Assembly (NCBI RefSeq): GCF_040605455.1
Contig: NZ_JBEXCV010000194.1
Coordinates: forward strand, 1 to 14,040
Reading direction: 5' to 3'
Origin: Embleya sp040605455
Lineage (GTDB): Bacteria > Actinomycetota > Actinomycetes > Streptomycetales > Streptomycetaceae
Length of the DNA: 14,040 nt
Shown: positions 1 through 7,578 of the stretch, piece by piece
Layout of the letters: each line of letters opens with the position of its first letter
How positions within the stretch are numbered: the first letter of the stretch is position 1
Program-made: the position numbers and the translations under genes
Notes under the pieces: model-generated
The model's database searches: none
The model's input: the letters and a program-made list of their open reading frames with translations, nothing else
Told to the model about the DNA's origin: nothing

Positions 1-3000
1 GGCACCAGCAGCGCGAACGGGCCCGCCACGACGGCGACCACGACGGTGAGCGCGAACACGCCCAGGATGCGGCCGGGCGGCGGCGGGTCGATGGGCGGCT
101 CGACGAGGCCGGTCGGGTCCGGGTTGCGGCGTCGTACGAAGGCGAGCGCGATCAGGGCGGCCAGGGCCACCGCGCCGCCGATCAGCCCGGCCCGGTAGAT
201 GCCGCCCGGTTCGTAGTCGAGTTCGACGGTGCCGGCCGCGCCTGCGGGCACCAGCCAGCCCTGCTGCCAGCCGTCGATGCGTACCGGACGCAGCTCCTTG
301 CCGTGCAACGTGGCCTTCCAACCGGAGTTGCGGTTCTCGTACATCTGGAGATAGGTGGCCTCGCCCGCTCCCATCCGCACCGAGCGGTGATCGCCGCTCC
401 AGTCGGCGGCGGTGGCCGATCGGGCCGACTGCCGGGCCGGGGCCGGGAGTCGGCCTCGGGTCGCGGTCACGTCGGTGATCCCCAGCGGGCCCTGGTTGCC
501 GGCCTCGACCGTGTGCAGCCCCGGACCCAGCGGCAGGGAGGCGCCGGATGCCTCCGCGGCGCACAACTTCACCGATATGGGCCGGCGTTCGATCAGGTCG
601 CGCACCGAGCCGGAAGCGCTGGTGGCGTGCAGCACGCCGTCCACGGCCAGCGACGGCCCCTGTCCGCACGGCAGTGAGAAGGCCGATTTGGGGTCCGGCG
701 GGCGGGTACGCAGCCCGGCCAGCGCCGGGATGTGGATCTCGCTGAGGCCCACCGGCAGTTGCAGTCGCTTATCGGCGAGCGGGTTGTGCACGGTCAGCGG
801 CGCGGTCCGGGTGATCGTGACGGTGATGTGGTCGGTGTCGATCGGGCCGAATCGGGCCAGTCCGTTCTCGTCGACGGTGGTGGTCACCGAGCCGTTCGGC
901 GAGCTGATCCGCACCTCTTGCGGTCGGCTGGACAGCCCTCCTGCCGCACCGAAGACGATCTGATCGATGGTGGTGCGGTCGGGCCAGCTCAGGTGGACCA
1001 CCGGTCGATCCCCGGCGATCCATGCCGTGGTCAGGTCGCCGTCCACGAGATTGCGTGGGCTGAGCGAACGGCCGGTGTGGCCGGTCGACTCGGCGGTCGC
1101 GGTGATCCGCTTCGCCTGTTCGGGTGCGGCGCCCACCACCACCCGGTCCAGTTCCGGACCCGGCACCGCAACGGCGCGGATGTCGAAGGCGAAGTCACCG
1201 GCCTGCGGGTTGTTGAACCGGCGGTGCAGCCCATCCTCCGCCGCCACCGGAGAGAGCCCGCCGAGGTCGGTGTCGCGGTGCAGCGAGTAGACCGAGGCCT
1301 CGGCGCCGCTCCCGTCGGCGTCGATGGGCAGGCGCAGCAGCCGGGAGACCTGTACGCCGGGGATGGCCACCTCGGCGAAGCCCGCGCCGGACAGGCCGGT
1401 TCGCGCGGTCTGCGCGTCCAGGATGGTGACCTTGAGCCACTTGGCCGACCCGGGGGGCGCCTGCACCGGTTGCGCGGTGCCCTCGGGCCGCAGCGGGCTG
1501 TCCTTGGTGCCGCGGTCGGTCTCGATCCGCACCCGGGTCGGCACGGCGCGCATGCCGTCGCCGGCCAGTGGGGTCAGCAGCAGCGACCCGGGGATGTCGG
1601 TCGGCGCGGTGAAGGTGATCTTCAGCCACTGGCCGTCCGGTTTGCCGGGGCTGCCCTCGGCCCAGGCGGTCGCCGGGTCGCCGTCGAAGGCGTTCACCGG
1701 GTCGAACTGCGGCAGGTGGAAGAGCCAGTTGCCGCTGCTGGACGCGCTTACCGTCGCCGCGCCGCGCAGCTCGGCGGTGCTTTGGTGGTCGGCGCCGTCG
1801 ACGGGCAGGATCTGCTTCGGCTTCGCACCGGGGTTCTGCGCGCTGTCGGAGGGATTGCGTTCGTTCGAGGTATACGGGTAGGACGTGTTGGAGTTGATCA
1901 GCCCGAAGCGGGTGTCCGCGCGGCGCAGTCCGTCCGCGACGAGCTGGGTGCCGGGCCGGTCGATGCCCGGATGGGCGTCGCCGGTGAGCACCGTGGGCCG
2001 GTCGCGCAGGGTGGGATCGGCGGACAGTTGCAGGAGCGCCTCCGGGCCGCCGCTGAGCAGCGCCGTGTCGGCGACCGCGCGGCTGCCGACCCGGCCGGGC
2101 TGCGGGGTGTCCGCGGCCGGTTCGTAGATCTCGACGGCCTGCCGGCGGCTGAACAGGCCCTGCACCTGGATCGGGGTCTGCTCGGGGATCCGGCCGCCGG
2201 TGATCAGCGGCCCGAATCCGGTGACCCGGTGGTATCCGGACGACTCCAGGGTGCGGGTGACGGTGATCGGCGGGACGTAGCCGATCTGGTCCGGGTCCAG
2301 GTCGTTGCGTACCACCACCGCGTACAACCCGGCGCGGGAGAGGAAGTCGCGCAGCCCGGGCACCACGCCGCCGGTGAGCAGCGCCTGCTCCACCGCGTCG
2401 GTCGTCCGCCGCACCCCGGGCGTGCCGAACGGGACGAAGTCCCGCTGCGCCCACGGGGAATCGGCGAGCGAGTCGAGCGGGTCGTCGATCGGGGAGCCCC
2501 ACGTGTACAGCCCGTGGGCGGTCGCGGGCACCACCAGGGCCCGGCTGTCCGGCGAGTGCTTCTCCAGCCAGTCGGCGGTTTGCCGCCAGTGGTCGGGCAG
2601 CTTGGTGAAGGCCCCCGGTTGCAGCACCGTGCCGTTGAGGTACGGCCAGGCCAGGCCGGGCAGGATCAGCAGTGCGGCGACCGCGGGCGCGAACCGGCGG
2701 GCCGGCCGGGGCAGGACCGGGCCGCGCTCGCCCACCGTGCCCACCAGGTGGGCCAGTCCGAGCACCAGGGCCAGCGCCAGGCCCGGCTCGAATTTGTAGA
2801 TGTTGCGGAACGGGCGCAGCCACCCGTCGAGCCAGTCGCGGGCGGTGCCGTGGAACGGCGCGCCGAACGAACCGTCGTAGCCGGCAAGGGCGATCAGCGC
2901 CACGATCAGCACGGTCAGGGTCAACCAGCGGCGCTCGGGCAGGTCGCGGCGGGCCAGCCCGGCAAGGCCGAGCGCGGCGGCGAACGCCGAGCCCAGGATG

Positions 3001-3938
3001 GTGACCACGGCGGTCGCCACGGTCCAGCCGGCCGGCAGCCACGGCTCACCGAAGTGGAGATAGGCGACCCAGTCGCCCGCGCCGCGCAGCAGTTCCGTCG
3101 CGGACATCGTGCTCGTGGTGGTCTCGGCCTGCTCGATGTACGGCAGGAAGTTCTCGCCGTAGATGCCGAGCAGCAGCAGTGGGACCACCCACCACGCGGT
3201 GGCCAACAGCACACCGGGAATCCACCAGCCGATCAGCGCCCACTTGCGTGGCCCGGCCGGGCGGGTGAGCAGGTACAGACCGACCGGCAGCAGCGCGGCC
3301 AGGGTCGAGGCGGCGTTGACGCCACCCATGAACGGGATCAGCAGCGCCGAACGGGCCGCGGCCGTACGCGGGTTCAGTCGCGACGAGGCCAGCGGCAACA
3401 GCACCCACGGCAGCAGCGCACCGGGCAGCACCGCGGCCGAGGTGGACCCGATCACGATGGTGAAGGTCGGCCACAGCGCGTAGGCCACCGCGCCGAGCAG
3501 CCGGCTGCGCGCGGTGCCCACCCGCAGCCGCTCGGCCAGCCGCAGCGCGCCCCAGAAGGCGGCGCTGACGATCAGCGAGAGCCACAGTCGTTCGGCGAGC
3601 CAGATCGGCAGGTGGATCAGGTCGGCCAGCGCGTAGTAGGGCAGGATCGGGAAGGCATAGCCGACGTACTGGTCGGCGATGCCGCCGAAGCCGCCCCGGT
3701 CGTGCCACAGGTTGCCCAGATCACCGATGAACCCCCAGGGATCGGTGACCACACCGAGCTTGGTCTCGAAGGTCATTTTGCCCGGGGCCTTGGCCAGGAA
3801 CGCGACGAAGACGACCGCCCAGAACACCGGCAGCAGGGTCCACCGGCACGGCCGGTCGGCCGGTGGTTCGGCCGGCGGCACCTCGGCGGGCGGCCGGCCG
3901 GGCCGGGCCGGAGGGAGGGACAGGGTCGTATCGGTCAC
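1..3938 (-). CDS. AftD/DUF3367-family membrane glycosyltransferase (GT-C), 3' end outside window
   Basis: About 1312 codons are visible with no stop, and the gene continues past position 1. The GTG at 3938 is chosen because AGGAGG (3944-3949) lies 5 nt upstream. A proline-rich cytoplasmic tail (residues 1-31) is followed by a first TM helix (about 34-50). The first luminal loop then reads FETKLGVVTDPWGF..., with a later DQYVGYAFP, which matches the signature loop of alpha-(1->3)-arabinofuranosyltransferase AftD. Many TM helices follow to about residue 430. A soluble stretch carries YTWGSP and SPWAQRDF (about 475-505), also AftD-like. Two discoidin/F5-8C-like carbohydrate-binding segments are seen: NAFDGDPATAWAEG near residue 745 and NLVDGDLTTAWIAG near 965. 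C-terminal TM helices lie at about 1247-1267 and from 1290 on. The family transfers sugars from polyprenyl-phosphate donors outside the membrane. Donor and acceptor here are unknown. It is the last visible gene of a minus-strand operon, 91 bp after the methyltransferase. Confidence 0.9.
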   Translation of the reverse strand, partial: MTDTTLSLPPARPGRPPAEVPPAEPPADRPCRWTLLPVFWAVVFVAFLAKAPGKMTFETKLGVVTDPWGFIGDLGNLWHDRGGFGGIADQYVGYAFPILPYYALADLIHLPIWLAERLWLSLIVSAAFWGALRLAERLRVGTARSRLLGAVAYALWPTFTIVIGSTSAAVLPGALLPWVLLPLASSRLNPRTAAARSALLIPFMGGVNAASTLAALLPVGLYLLTRPAGPRKWALIGWWIPGVLLATAWWVVPLLLLGIYGENFLPYIEQAETTTSTMSATELLRGAGDWVAYLHFGEPWLPAGWTVATAVVTILGSAFAAALGLAGLARRDLPERRWLTLTVLIVALIALAGYDGSFGAPFHGTARDWLDGWLRPFRNIYKFEPGLALALVLGLAHLVGTVGERGPVLPRPARRFAPAVAALLILPGLAWPYLNGTVLQPGAFTKLPDHWRQTADWLEKHSPDSRALVVPATAHGLYTWGSPIDDPLDSLADSPWAQRDFVPFGTPGVRRTTDAVEQALLTGGVVPGLRDFLSRAGLYAVVVRNDLDPDQIGYVPPITVTRTLESSGYHRVTGFGPLITGGRIPEQTPIQVQGLFSRRQAVEIYEPAADTPQPGRVGSRAVADTALLSGGPEALLQLSADPTLRDRPTVLTGDAHPGIDRPGTQLVADGLRRADTRFGLINSNTSYPYTSNERNPSDSAQNPGAKPKQILPVDGADHQSTAELRGAATVSASSSGNWLFHLPQFDPVNAFDGDPATAWAEGSPGKPDGQWLKITFTAPTDIPGSLLLTPLAGDGMRAVPTRVRIETDRGTKDSPLRPEGTAQPVQAPPGSAKWLKVTILDAQTARTGLSGAGFAEVAIPGVQVSRLLRLPIDADGSGAEASVYSLHRDTDLGGLSPVAAEDGLHRRFNNPQAGDFAFDIRAVAVPGPELDRVVVGAAPEQAKRITATAESTGHTGRSLSPRNLVDGDLTTAWIAGDRPVVHLSWPDRTTIDQIVFGAAGGLSSRPQEVRISSPNGSVTTTVDENGLARFGPIDTDHITVTITRTAPLTVHNPLADKRLQLPVGLSEIHIPALAGLRTRPPDPKSAFSLPCGQGPSLAVDGVLHATSASGSVRDLIERRPISVKLCAAEASGASLPLGPGLHTVEAGNQGPLGITDVTATRGRLPAPARQSARSATAADWSGDHRSVRMGAGEATYLQMYENRNSGWKATLHGKELRPVRIDGWQQGWLVPAGAAGTVELDYEPGGIYRAGLIGGAVALAALIALAFVRRRNPDPTGLVEPPIDPPPPGRILGVFALTVVVAVVAGPFALLV

Positions 3939-3943
3939 GAGTG

Positions 3944-3949
3944 CCTCCT
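3944..3949 (-). promoter_or_regulatory. Ribosome binding site of the AftD-like gene
   Basis: A perfect AGGAGG on the minus strand lies 5 nt before GTG 3938. It fixes the start codon of a gene that has no suitable ATG nearby. Confidence 0.8.
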
Positions 3950-4029
3950 GCGGAGCGCGCCGCGATGCCCGGGCGCCGGGATGCCGGCGGCGGGACCGAC
4001 GGATGCGTCGGGCGATGGCGCCGCCGCGA

Positions 4030-4755
4030 TCACGGGCACCGCCGAAGAATGAGGAGCAGGTTCCAGGTGAGGACCTCACGCAGCCCGGGAACACGGGTGA
4101 CCGCGCCGGGCAGGAAGGGCCAGTAGCGGGAGCGGGCCGAGACCACCAGCACGTCCGGGCGGGCCCGGACGTGCCGCAGCGTGGGCCCGATGTGCACGGC
4201 GAACAGGTTCTCGCCCAGGGTGTGCTTGGCGGCACGACCGGTGTGCCGCGCATAGCGGGCCCGGGCGCGTTCGGCGCCCAGGTAGTGCCAGGGCGCCCAC
4301 TCGTGACCGCCCCACGGGGAGTACCAGTTGGTGAAGGAGACGTAGATCAATCCGCCCGGGTGGGTGACCCGGACCAACTCGCTCAGGAAGGTCTGCGGAT
4401 CCGCGACGTGCTCCAGCACATTGGACGAGAAGCACACGTCGGCGACACCGTCGGCCAGCGGCAACAGGTAGCCGTCGGCGACCACGGCACCCTCGGGCGG
4501 TCTGCCGTGCCCGGCCAGTTCCCGCGGATCGGGTTCGAAGAGGTATCCGTGGGCTCCGCGTCGGCGGAACTCCCGGGTGAAGTGGCCATTGCCGCCGCCC
4601 ACGTCCACCACCACCCGACCGCGCAGCCGGACATGCCGCTCGACCTGGTCGGCGGCGTCGCGGGCGAGCAGCCCGTAGCACCGATCCGGGTCCTGCCGCT
4701 CGTGCCGGAAGGCGCGAGCGAGCGCGATCGACCTGCGCAGCGACGGGTCCTTCAC
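4030..4755 (-). CDS. Class I SAM-dependent methyltransferase
   Basis: A 241-aa protein with a Rossmann methyltransferase fold. Motif I is VVVDVGGGNGHF (48-59). An acidic residue that should bind the SAM ribose follows at E74 (LFEPDP). D94 and the SSNVLEHV stretch (111-117), typical of Methyltransf_11/25 enzymes, come next, then the post-motif segment HPGGLIYVSFTNWYSPWGG. The Trp/Tyr/His-rich insert at 144-160 (WYSPWGGHEWAPWHYLG) may shape the acceptor site. No signal peptide or convincing TM helix is seen, although the C terminus (WNLLLIL) is hydrophobic and could touch the membrane. The GTG start at 4755 lies 4 bp after the glycosyltransferase stop, implying translational coupling. By context it probably methylates a sugar or lipid-linked glycan made by this operon. 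The substrate cannot be read from sequence. Confidence 0.9.
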   Translation of the reverse strand: MKDPSLRRSIALARAFRHERQDPDRCYGLLARDAADQVERHVRLRGRVVVDVGGGNGHFTREFRRRGAHGYLFEPDPRELAGHGRPPEGAVVADGYLLPLADGVADVCFSSNVLEHVADPQTFLSELVRVTHPGGLIYVSFTNWYSPWGGHEWAPWHYLGAERARARYARHTGRAAKHTLGENLFAVHIGPTLRHVRARPDVLVVSARSRYWPFLPGAVTRVPGLREVLTWNLLLILRRCP

Positions 4756-4759
4756 CCGG

Positions 4760-5938
4760 TCACCACCCGGGGTCGTGTCCGGTGACCGGGGCGGCCACGG
4801 CCTCGGCGGCCACGGCCCGGAACCGGCGCACCGTGGCGGTCCAGCGAAACCGGGCGGCGCGCAGCCCGGCGGCGGCGCTCATCGCCGCGCATCGCTCGGG
4901 ACTGAGCGCCAGCGCGCACCACGCGGCGGCGAACGAACTCTCGCCCCGGGCCAGAACTCCGGTGATGCCGTCGTCGATCGAGTCGCGCAGCCCGGGAATG
5001 TCGAAGCCGATGGCCGGCGTGTGCCGGGCCGCGGCCTCGGTCACCACCAGGCCCCAGCCCTCGACCAGGGAGGGATGCAGCAACAGCCAGGCCGAGCACA
5101 ACAACCGGTGCTTCTCGGCCTCGGAGACCCGGCCGGTGAACACCACACCGGGCCCGGCGAGGGCGCGCAGCCGGTCGCGTTCGGGCCCGTCGCCGACGAT
5201 GAGCAGTCGGCCGCCGGTCACCGGTCGGACCCGCTCCCACAGGCGCAGCAGCAGGTCGATGCGCTTGTACTCGACCAGCCGGCCCACCGCCACGAAAAGT
5301 GGCTCCGGCGACTTGGCGGCCCGCGGCCCCGGTTCCTCGACGCCGTTGTGCACGACGCGGATCCGCTCGGGCGGGACCCCGATCGCGCGCAGCGCGGCGG
5401 CGGTCGAACCGGACACCGCGACGATCAGGTTGCCCCGATGCGCGCCGGCCAGCCCCCAGCGCTCCAGGCGCCGGCCCAGCCGCGCGGCGGGGCCCGGGAA
5501 CCGCATCCCCCACAGGTCGGTGTGCACGTGGTTGACCAGGCACAGGGTGGGACCGCGGTGCCACAGCGGGCTCAGGTAGGGCACGCCGTTGCAGACCTCG
5601 ACGAGCAGGTCGCAGCCACCGACGCGGCGGTCGAAAGCACGGCGTGCGCGCAGGTAGTGGTCGGTGTCGCCGCCGACCGAGACCACCTGATAGTCGCGGT
5701 CGGCGGCGGGTCCACCGCACAGCAGGGTCACCTGGTGGCCGTGGGCGGTGAGTCCGTCCGCCAGTCGATCGACCAGCAGTTCCGAGCCGCCCGCGGCCGG
5801 GTTGGCCAGGTCGCGGCGGGCCAGGAAGACGATCCGGCGAGGATGGGGGGACCGGTCGGACGCGGGACCGCGCGGTACGGATTCGAGCGGTGCCGAGGGG
5901 GACACCGGACGCAGCGCGGGGGGCACGTGCTGGGGCAT
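4760..5938 (-). CDS. GT4-family glycosyltransferase (GT-B fold)
   Basis: A 392-aa cytosolic or membrane-peripheral retaining glycosyltransferase. The N-terminal GT-B domain starts near residue 34 (RRIVFLARRDLANPAAGGSE), with the glycine-rich acceptor loop AAGGSE and the helix LVDRLADGLTAHGHQV. The C-terminal donor domain has FVAVGRLVEYKRIDLLL (215-231), LLIVGDGPERDRL (245-257) and the EX7E motif formed by E293 (EGWGLVVTE) and E301, which contact the nucleotide-sugar. The first 33 residues are a proline-rich tail outside the fold. ATG 5938 has GGAG at 5944-5947, 5 nt upstream. The gene follows the DUF3068 gene after 152 bp and is coupled to the methyltransferase. From memory, M. tuberculosis Rv0225/Rv0224c form a similar glycosyltransferase/methyltransferase pair. 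The sugar is unknown. Confidence 0.93.
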   Translation of the reverse strand: MPQHVPPALRPVSPSAPLESVPRGPASDRSPHPRRIVFLARRDLANPAAGGSELLVDRLADGLTAHGHQVTLLCGGPAADRDYQVVSVGGDTDHYLRARRAFDRRVGGCDLLVEVCNGVPYLSPLWHRGPTLCLVNHVHTDLWGMRFPGPAARLGRRLERWGLAGAHRGNLIVAVSGSTAAALRAIGVPPERIRVVHNGVEEPGPRAAKSPEPLFVAVGRLVEYKRIDLLLRLWERVRPVTGGRLLIVGDGPERDRLRALAGPGVVFTGRVSEAEKHRLLCSAWLLLHPSLVEGWGLVVTEAAARHTPAIGFDIPGLRDSIDDGITGVLARGESSFAAAWCALALSPERCAAMSAAAGLRAARFRWTATVRRFRAVAAEAVAAPVTGHDPGW

Positions 5939-6090
5939 GTGAGCTCCAACTCGTATCGGGCCTGGATCGAACGCGGATGGGTGCGTGGGAAGTGCGGGAT
6001 GTGCGGGGTGGGTTCGAGTTTTTCGTCACCCCGTGCGCGGCGGCTACTCACGCAGGTGACAATTTTGCCGCCGCGATCACCGACGAATCG
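5939..6090 (-). other. Gap between DUF3068 and GT4 genes
   Basis: 152 bp, C-rich on the coding strand, with no supported ORF, no strong hairpin and no convincing -35/-10 pair. It carries only the GGAG ribosome-binding site (5944-5947) of the glycosyltransferase. It could hold a weak internal promoter, so whether DUF3068 shares one transcript with the downstream genes is inferred from order and strand only. Confidence 0.5.
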
Positions 6091-7155
6091 TCAGTTCGGT
6101 GCCGGCCGGCCGGAGTTCTTTCGCCCGGCCGTCCCGGGGCGCAGCCGTGGCAATCGGCGTCGGCGGGCCCGTGCGTCCCGATCGGCGGCCGGCTCGGCAC
6201 CGGGTCCGTCGCGCCGTGGTCCGCGGACCACCGACAGCACTCCGAGCGCGGCGAGCACGGCCCCCGCGCCACCCGCGGCGATCGGTGCGGTCTCGCCGAC
6301 CAGCACCAGCTTGGCGTCGTCCTTCTTCGCCAAATCGACCTGCCGGCGCCGGGTTTGCGGGGTGAAGCGGATCTCGGCGCTGTCGAGCAGCACCACCGAG
6401 GCCGAGCTCGCGCCGGGTGCCCGCAGGGTCTTGTGCGGGGCGATCTTCGCGTCGATGACCCGCCCGGTGCGCGGGTCGACGACCAGGTCGACACCGGCGT
6501 TCGCGTACCACTCCTCGGCGAGCACCTGTGGTTGCGCGACGCCGACCAGGCTGCCCGGGACCTGCCGGTCGCCGACCCGGGTGTCCGGGACGGTGCCGGT
6601 GAAGCGATAGCCGCGGTGTCCGCGCACCTTCACCGTGCCGCGGTAGTCCAGCGGGATCGCCGCCCCCAACGTCTCGTCCCACCAGCGGTAACGCCGCTTT
6701 TCCAGGTCGAACGGGAACTTCAGGAACGCCTCGCCCTGGATCGCCGGCGTCTCCCCGCAGCAGTGCACGGGGGCATTGGTACGCCGGTCGGTCACCCAAC
6801 GGGCCACCGTCCACTGGTAGGACCGACGCGGGTCGTGCTCGGCCAGGGTGGCGGGGGTGTCGATGGTGGTCGACACGTCCCACACCGCGCGGCCGCTGCG
6901 CTCGGCCTCCGCGACATCGCCCACCACCCGGCGGGTCACGGTGAGCGTCTCGCCGTGCACCGGCCGCAGCGCGGTGGTGTCGAAATAGCTCCCGGTACCG
7001 GCGAACACCACGGTGTCATCGATGTCGAGAGGGGTGCGCTCGGCCTGCGGCTCGACGTACCAGGCCAGCATCGAGGCCAGCACGAGCAGGAAGACTCCGG
7101 CTCCGAGCAGAGCCAGGGAAAGGATCGGGGAACGGAAGGAAATGGCGCGGCGCAT
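6091..7155 (-). CDS. DUF3068 (PorA-like family) membrane-anchored protein
   Basis: A 354-aa protein. TM helix 1 is residues 9-31 (ILSLALLGAGVFLLVLASML), and the motif AWYVEPQAERTPLDIDDTVVF comes directly after it. An extracytoplasmic domain of about 250 residues follows, then TM helix 2 (about 289-310) and a basic, low-complexity cytoplasmic tail. The markers GTGSYFDTTAL, VWDVSTTIDTP, CCGE (132-135), KFPFDLEKRRYRWWDETLG and YRFTGTVP are typical of DUF3068. The family is named after corynebacterial PorA-like proteins, but a two-helix anchor around a large soluble domain suggests an envelope assembly or binding factor rather than a pore. ATG 7155 has AGGAG (7162-7166) 6 nt upstream. The reading frame stays open further upstream to 8853, but only as the antisense of the PucR gene. 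It is the first gene of the minus-strand operon. Its biochemical role is unknown. Confidence 0.92.
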   Translation of the reverse strand: MRRAISFRSPILSLALLGAGVFLLVLASMLAWYVEPQAERTPLDIDDTVVFAGTGSYFDTTALRPVHGETLTVTRRVVGDVAEAERSGRAVWDVSTTIDTPATLAEHDPRRSYQWTVARWVTDRRTNAPVHCCGETPAIQGEAFLKFPFDLEKRRYRWWDETLGAAIPLDYRGTVKVRGHRGYRFTGTVPDTRVGDRQVPGSLVGVAQPQVLAEEWYANAGVDLVVDPRTGRVIDAKIAPHKTLRAPGASSASVVLLDSAEIRFTPQTRRRQVDLAKKDDAKLVLVGETAPIAAGGAGAVLAALGVLSVVRGPRRDGPGAEPAADRDARARRRRLPRLRPGTAGRKNSGRPAPN

Positions 7156-7212
7156 CCGGCACTCCTGACGGCAAAGGGCCTCGGGGACGTGCACGTCTGT
7201 CTCAGGCCGGGA

Positions 7213-7242
7213 ACCGTAGGCGCACCCTTGACGGAGTGTCAA
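7213..7242 (-). promoter_or_regulatory. Putative sigma-HrdB/sigma-70-type promoter for the DUF3068-GT4-MTase-AftD operon
   Basis: On the minus strand there is a consensus -35 TTGACA (7237-7242), 18 bp, then TACGGT (7213-7218) as a -10 box. The predicted transcript starts near 7205, giving a leader of about 50 nt before ATG 7155. The -35 box is inside the palindrome at 7228-7242. The -10 is only a partial match to TAGRMT. Confidence 0.55.
7228..7242. promoter_or_regulatory. Inverted repeat TTGAC-N5-GTCAA, candidate operator with overlapping divergent -35 boxes
   Basis: A perfect 5-bp inverted repeat around GGAGT. The right half is the TTGACA -35 of the minus operon. The left half, TTGACG (7228-7233), could be the -35 of a + strand promoter reading toward the DUF2613-like gene, with a weak -10 CACACT (7252-7257) at 18-bp spacing. 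The repeat could arise simply from two back-to-back -35 boxes, or it could be a regulator site. The PucR-like protein encoded downstream is an obvious candidate, but this is inference. Confidence 0.45.
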
Positions 7243-7324
7243 TACACCTCGCACACTGTGTTCATTGCAGAGCCGGTGCATGGGAATGGGCGGGGTGCCC
7301 TCCGATCGAGAGGCTCGTCGAAGC

Positions 7325-7489
7325 ATGCACAGACTGCTCGCTGCCGGGTTGACCGTGATCCTTGCCGCCGCCCTCGCCGTCGGTGCCGCGTTCGGCATCG
7401 TCGTCGCGTTGCACAAGACCCCCGAGCAACCCAACGTCCCGCTCGTGACGTTCCGCACCGATCCCACAGCGCCGAATCCGCAGCCCTGA
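7325..7489 (+). CDS. Small single-TM protein, DUF2613-like
   Basis: 54 aa. The N terminus is short and basic (MHR), followed by one Ala/Leu/Val/Gly-rich TM or uncleaved signal segment (residues 4-29) and a Pro-rich extracytoplasmic tail of about 25 residues. Length and layout match DUF2613 proteins, annotated as small secreted proteins. From memory one of these (Rv0236A) lies beside aftD in M. tuberculosis, so its position next to an AftD operon supports the call. The characteristic C-terminal end of DUF2613 proteins is not clearly conserved, hence moderate certainty on the family. ATG 7325 is preferred over in-frame upstream TTG 7265 and ATG 7280/7286 because the hydrophobic segment then starts at residue 4. 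The GAGAGG upstream is rather far (about 11 nt). The stop overlaps an in-frame ATG of the PucR gene (TGATG, 7487-7491). Role unknown. Confidence 0.7.
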   Translation: MHRLLAAGLTVILAAALAVGAAFGIVVALHKTPEQPNVPLVTFRTDPTAPNPQP

Positions 7490-7578
7490 TGCCGACCCCG
7501 CATGCCGGGAAACGGGTCCGGCCACGGGTACACGCCGCCGTGGAGGGCATCGACCACCCGCCCCGAGGGAGAGGCGAC

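Noticed and set aside
732..4052. A 1106-codon open frame on the + strand
   Set aside because: It is the antisense shadow of the AftD-like gene. Its product is Arg/Gly/Gln/Val-rich with no domain, while the minus strand gives coherent TM helices, discoidin-like segments and a perfect ribosome-binding site.
5890..7578. Long upstream extension of the PucR-like gene on the + strand
   Set aside because: This part is antisense to the DUF3068 gene and spans the intergenic promoter. A ribosome-binding site directly before 7579 and the PucR domain layout place the start there.
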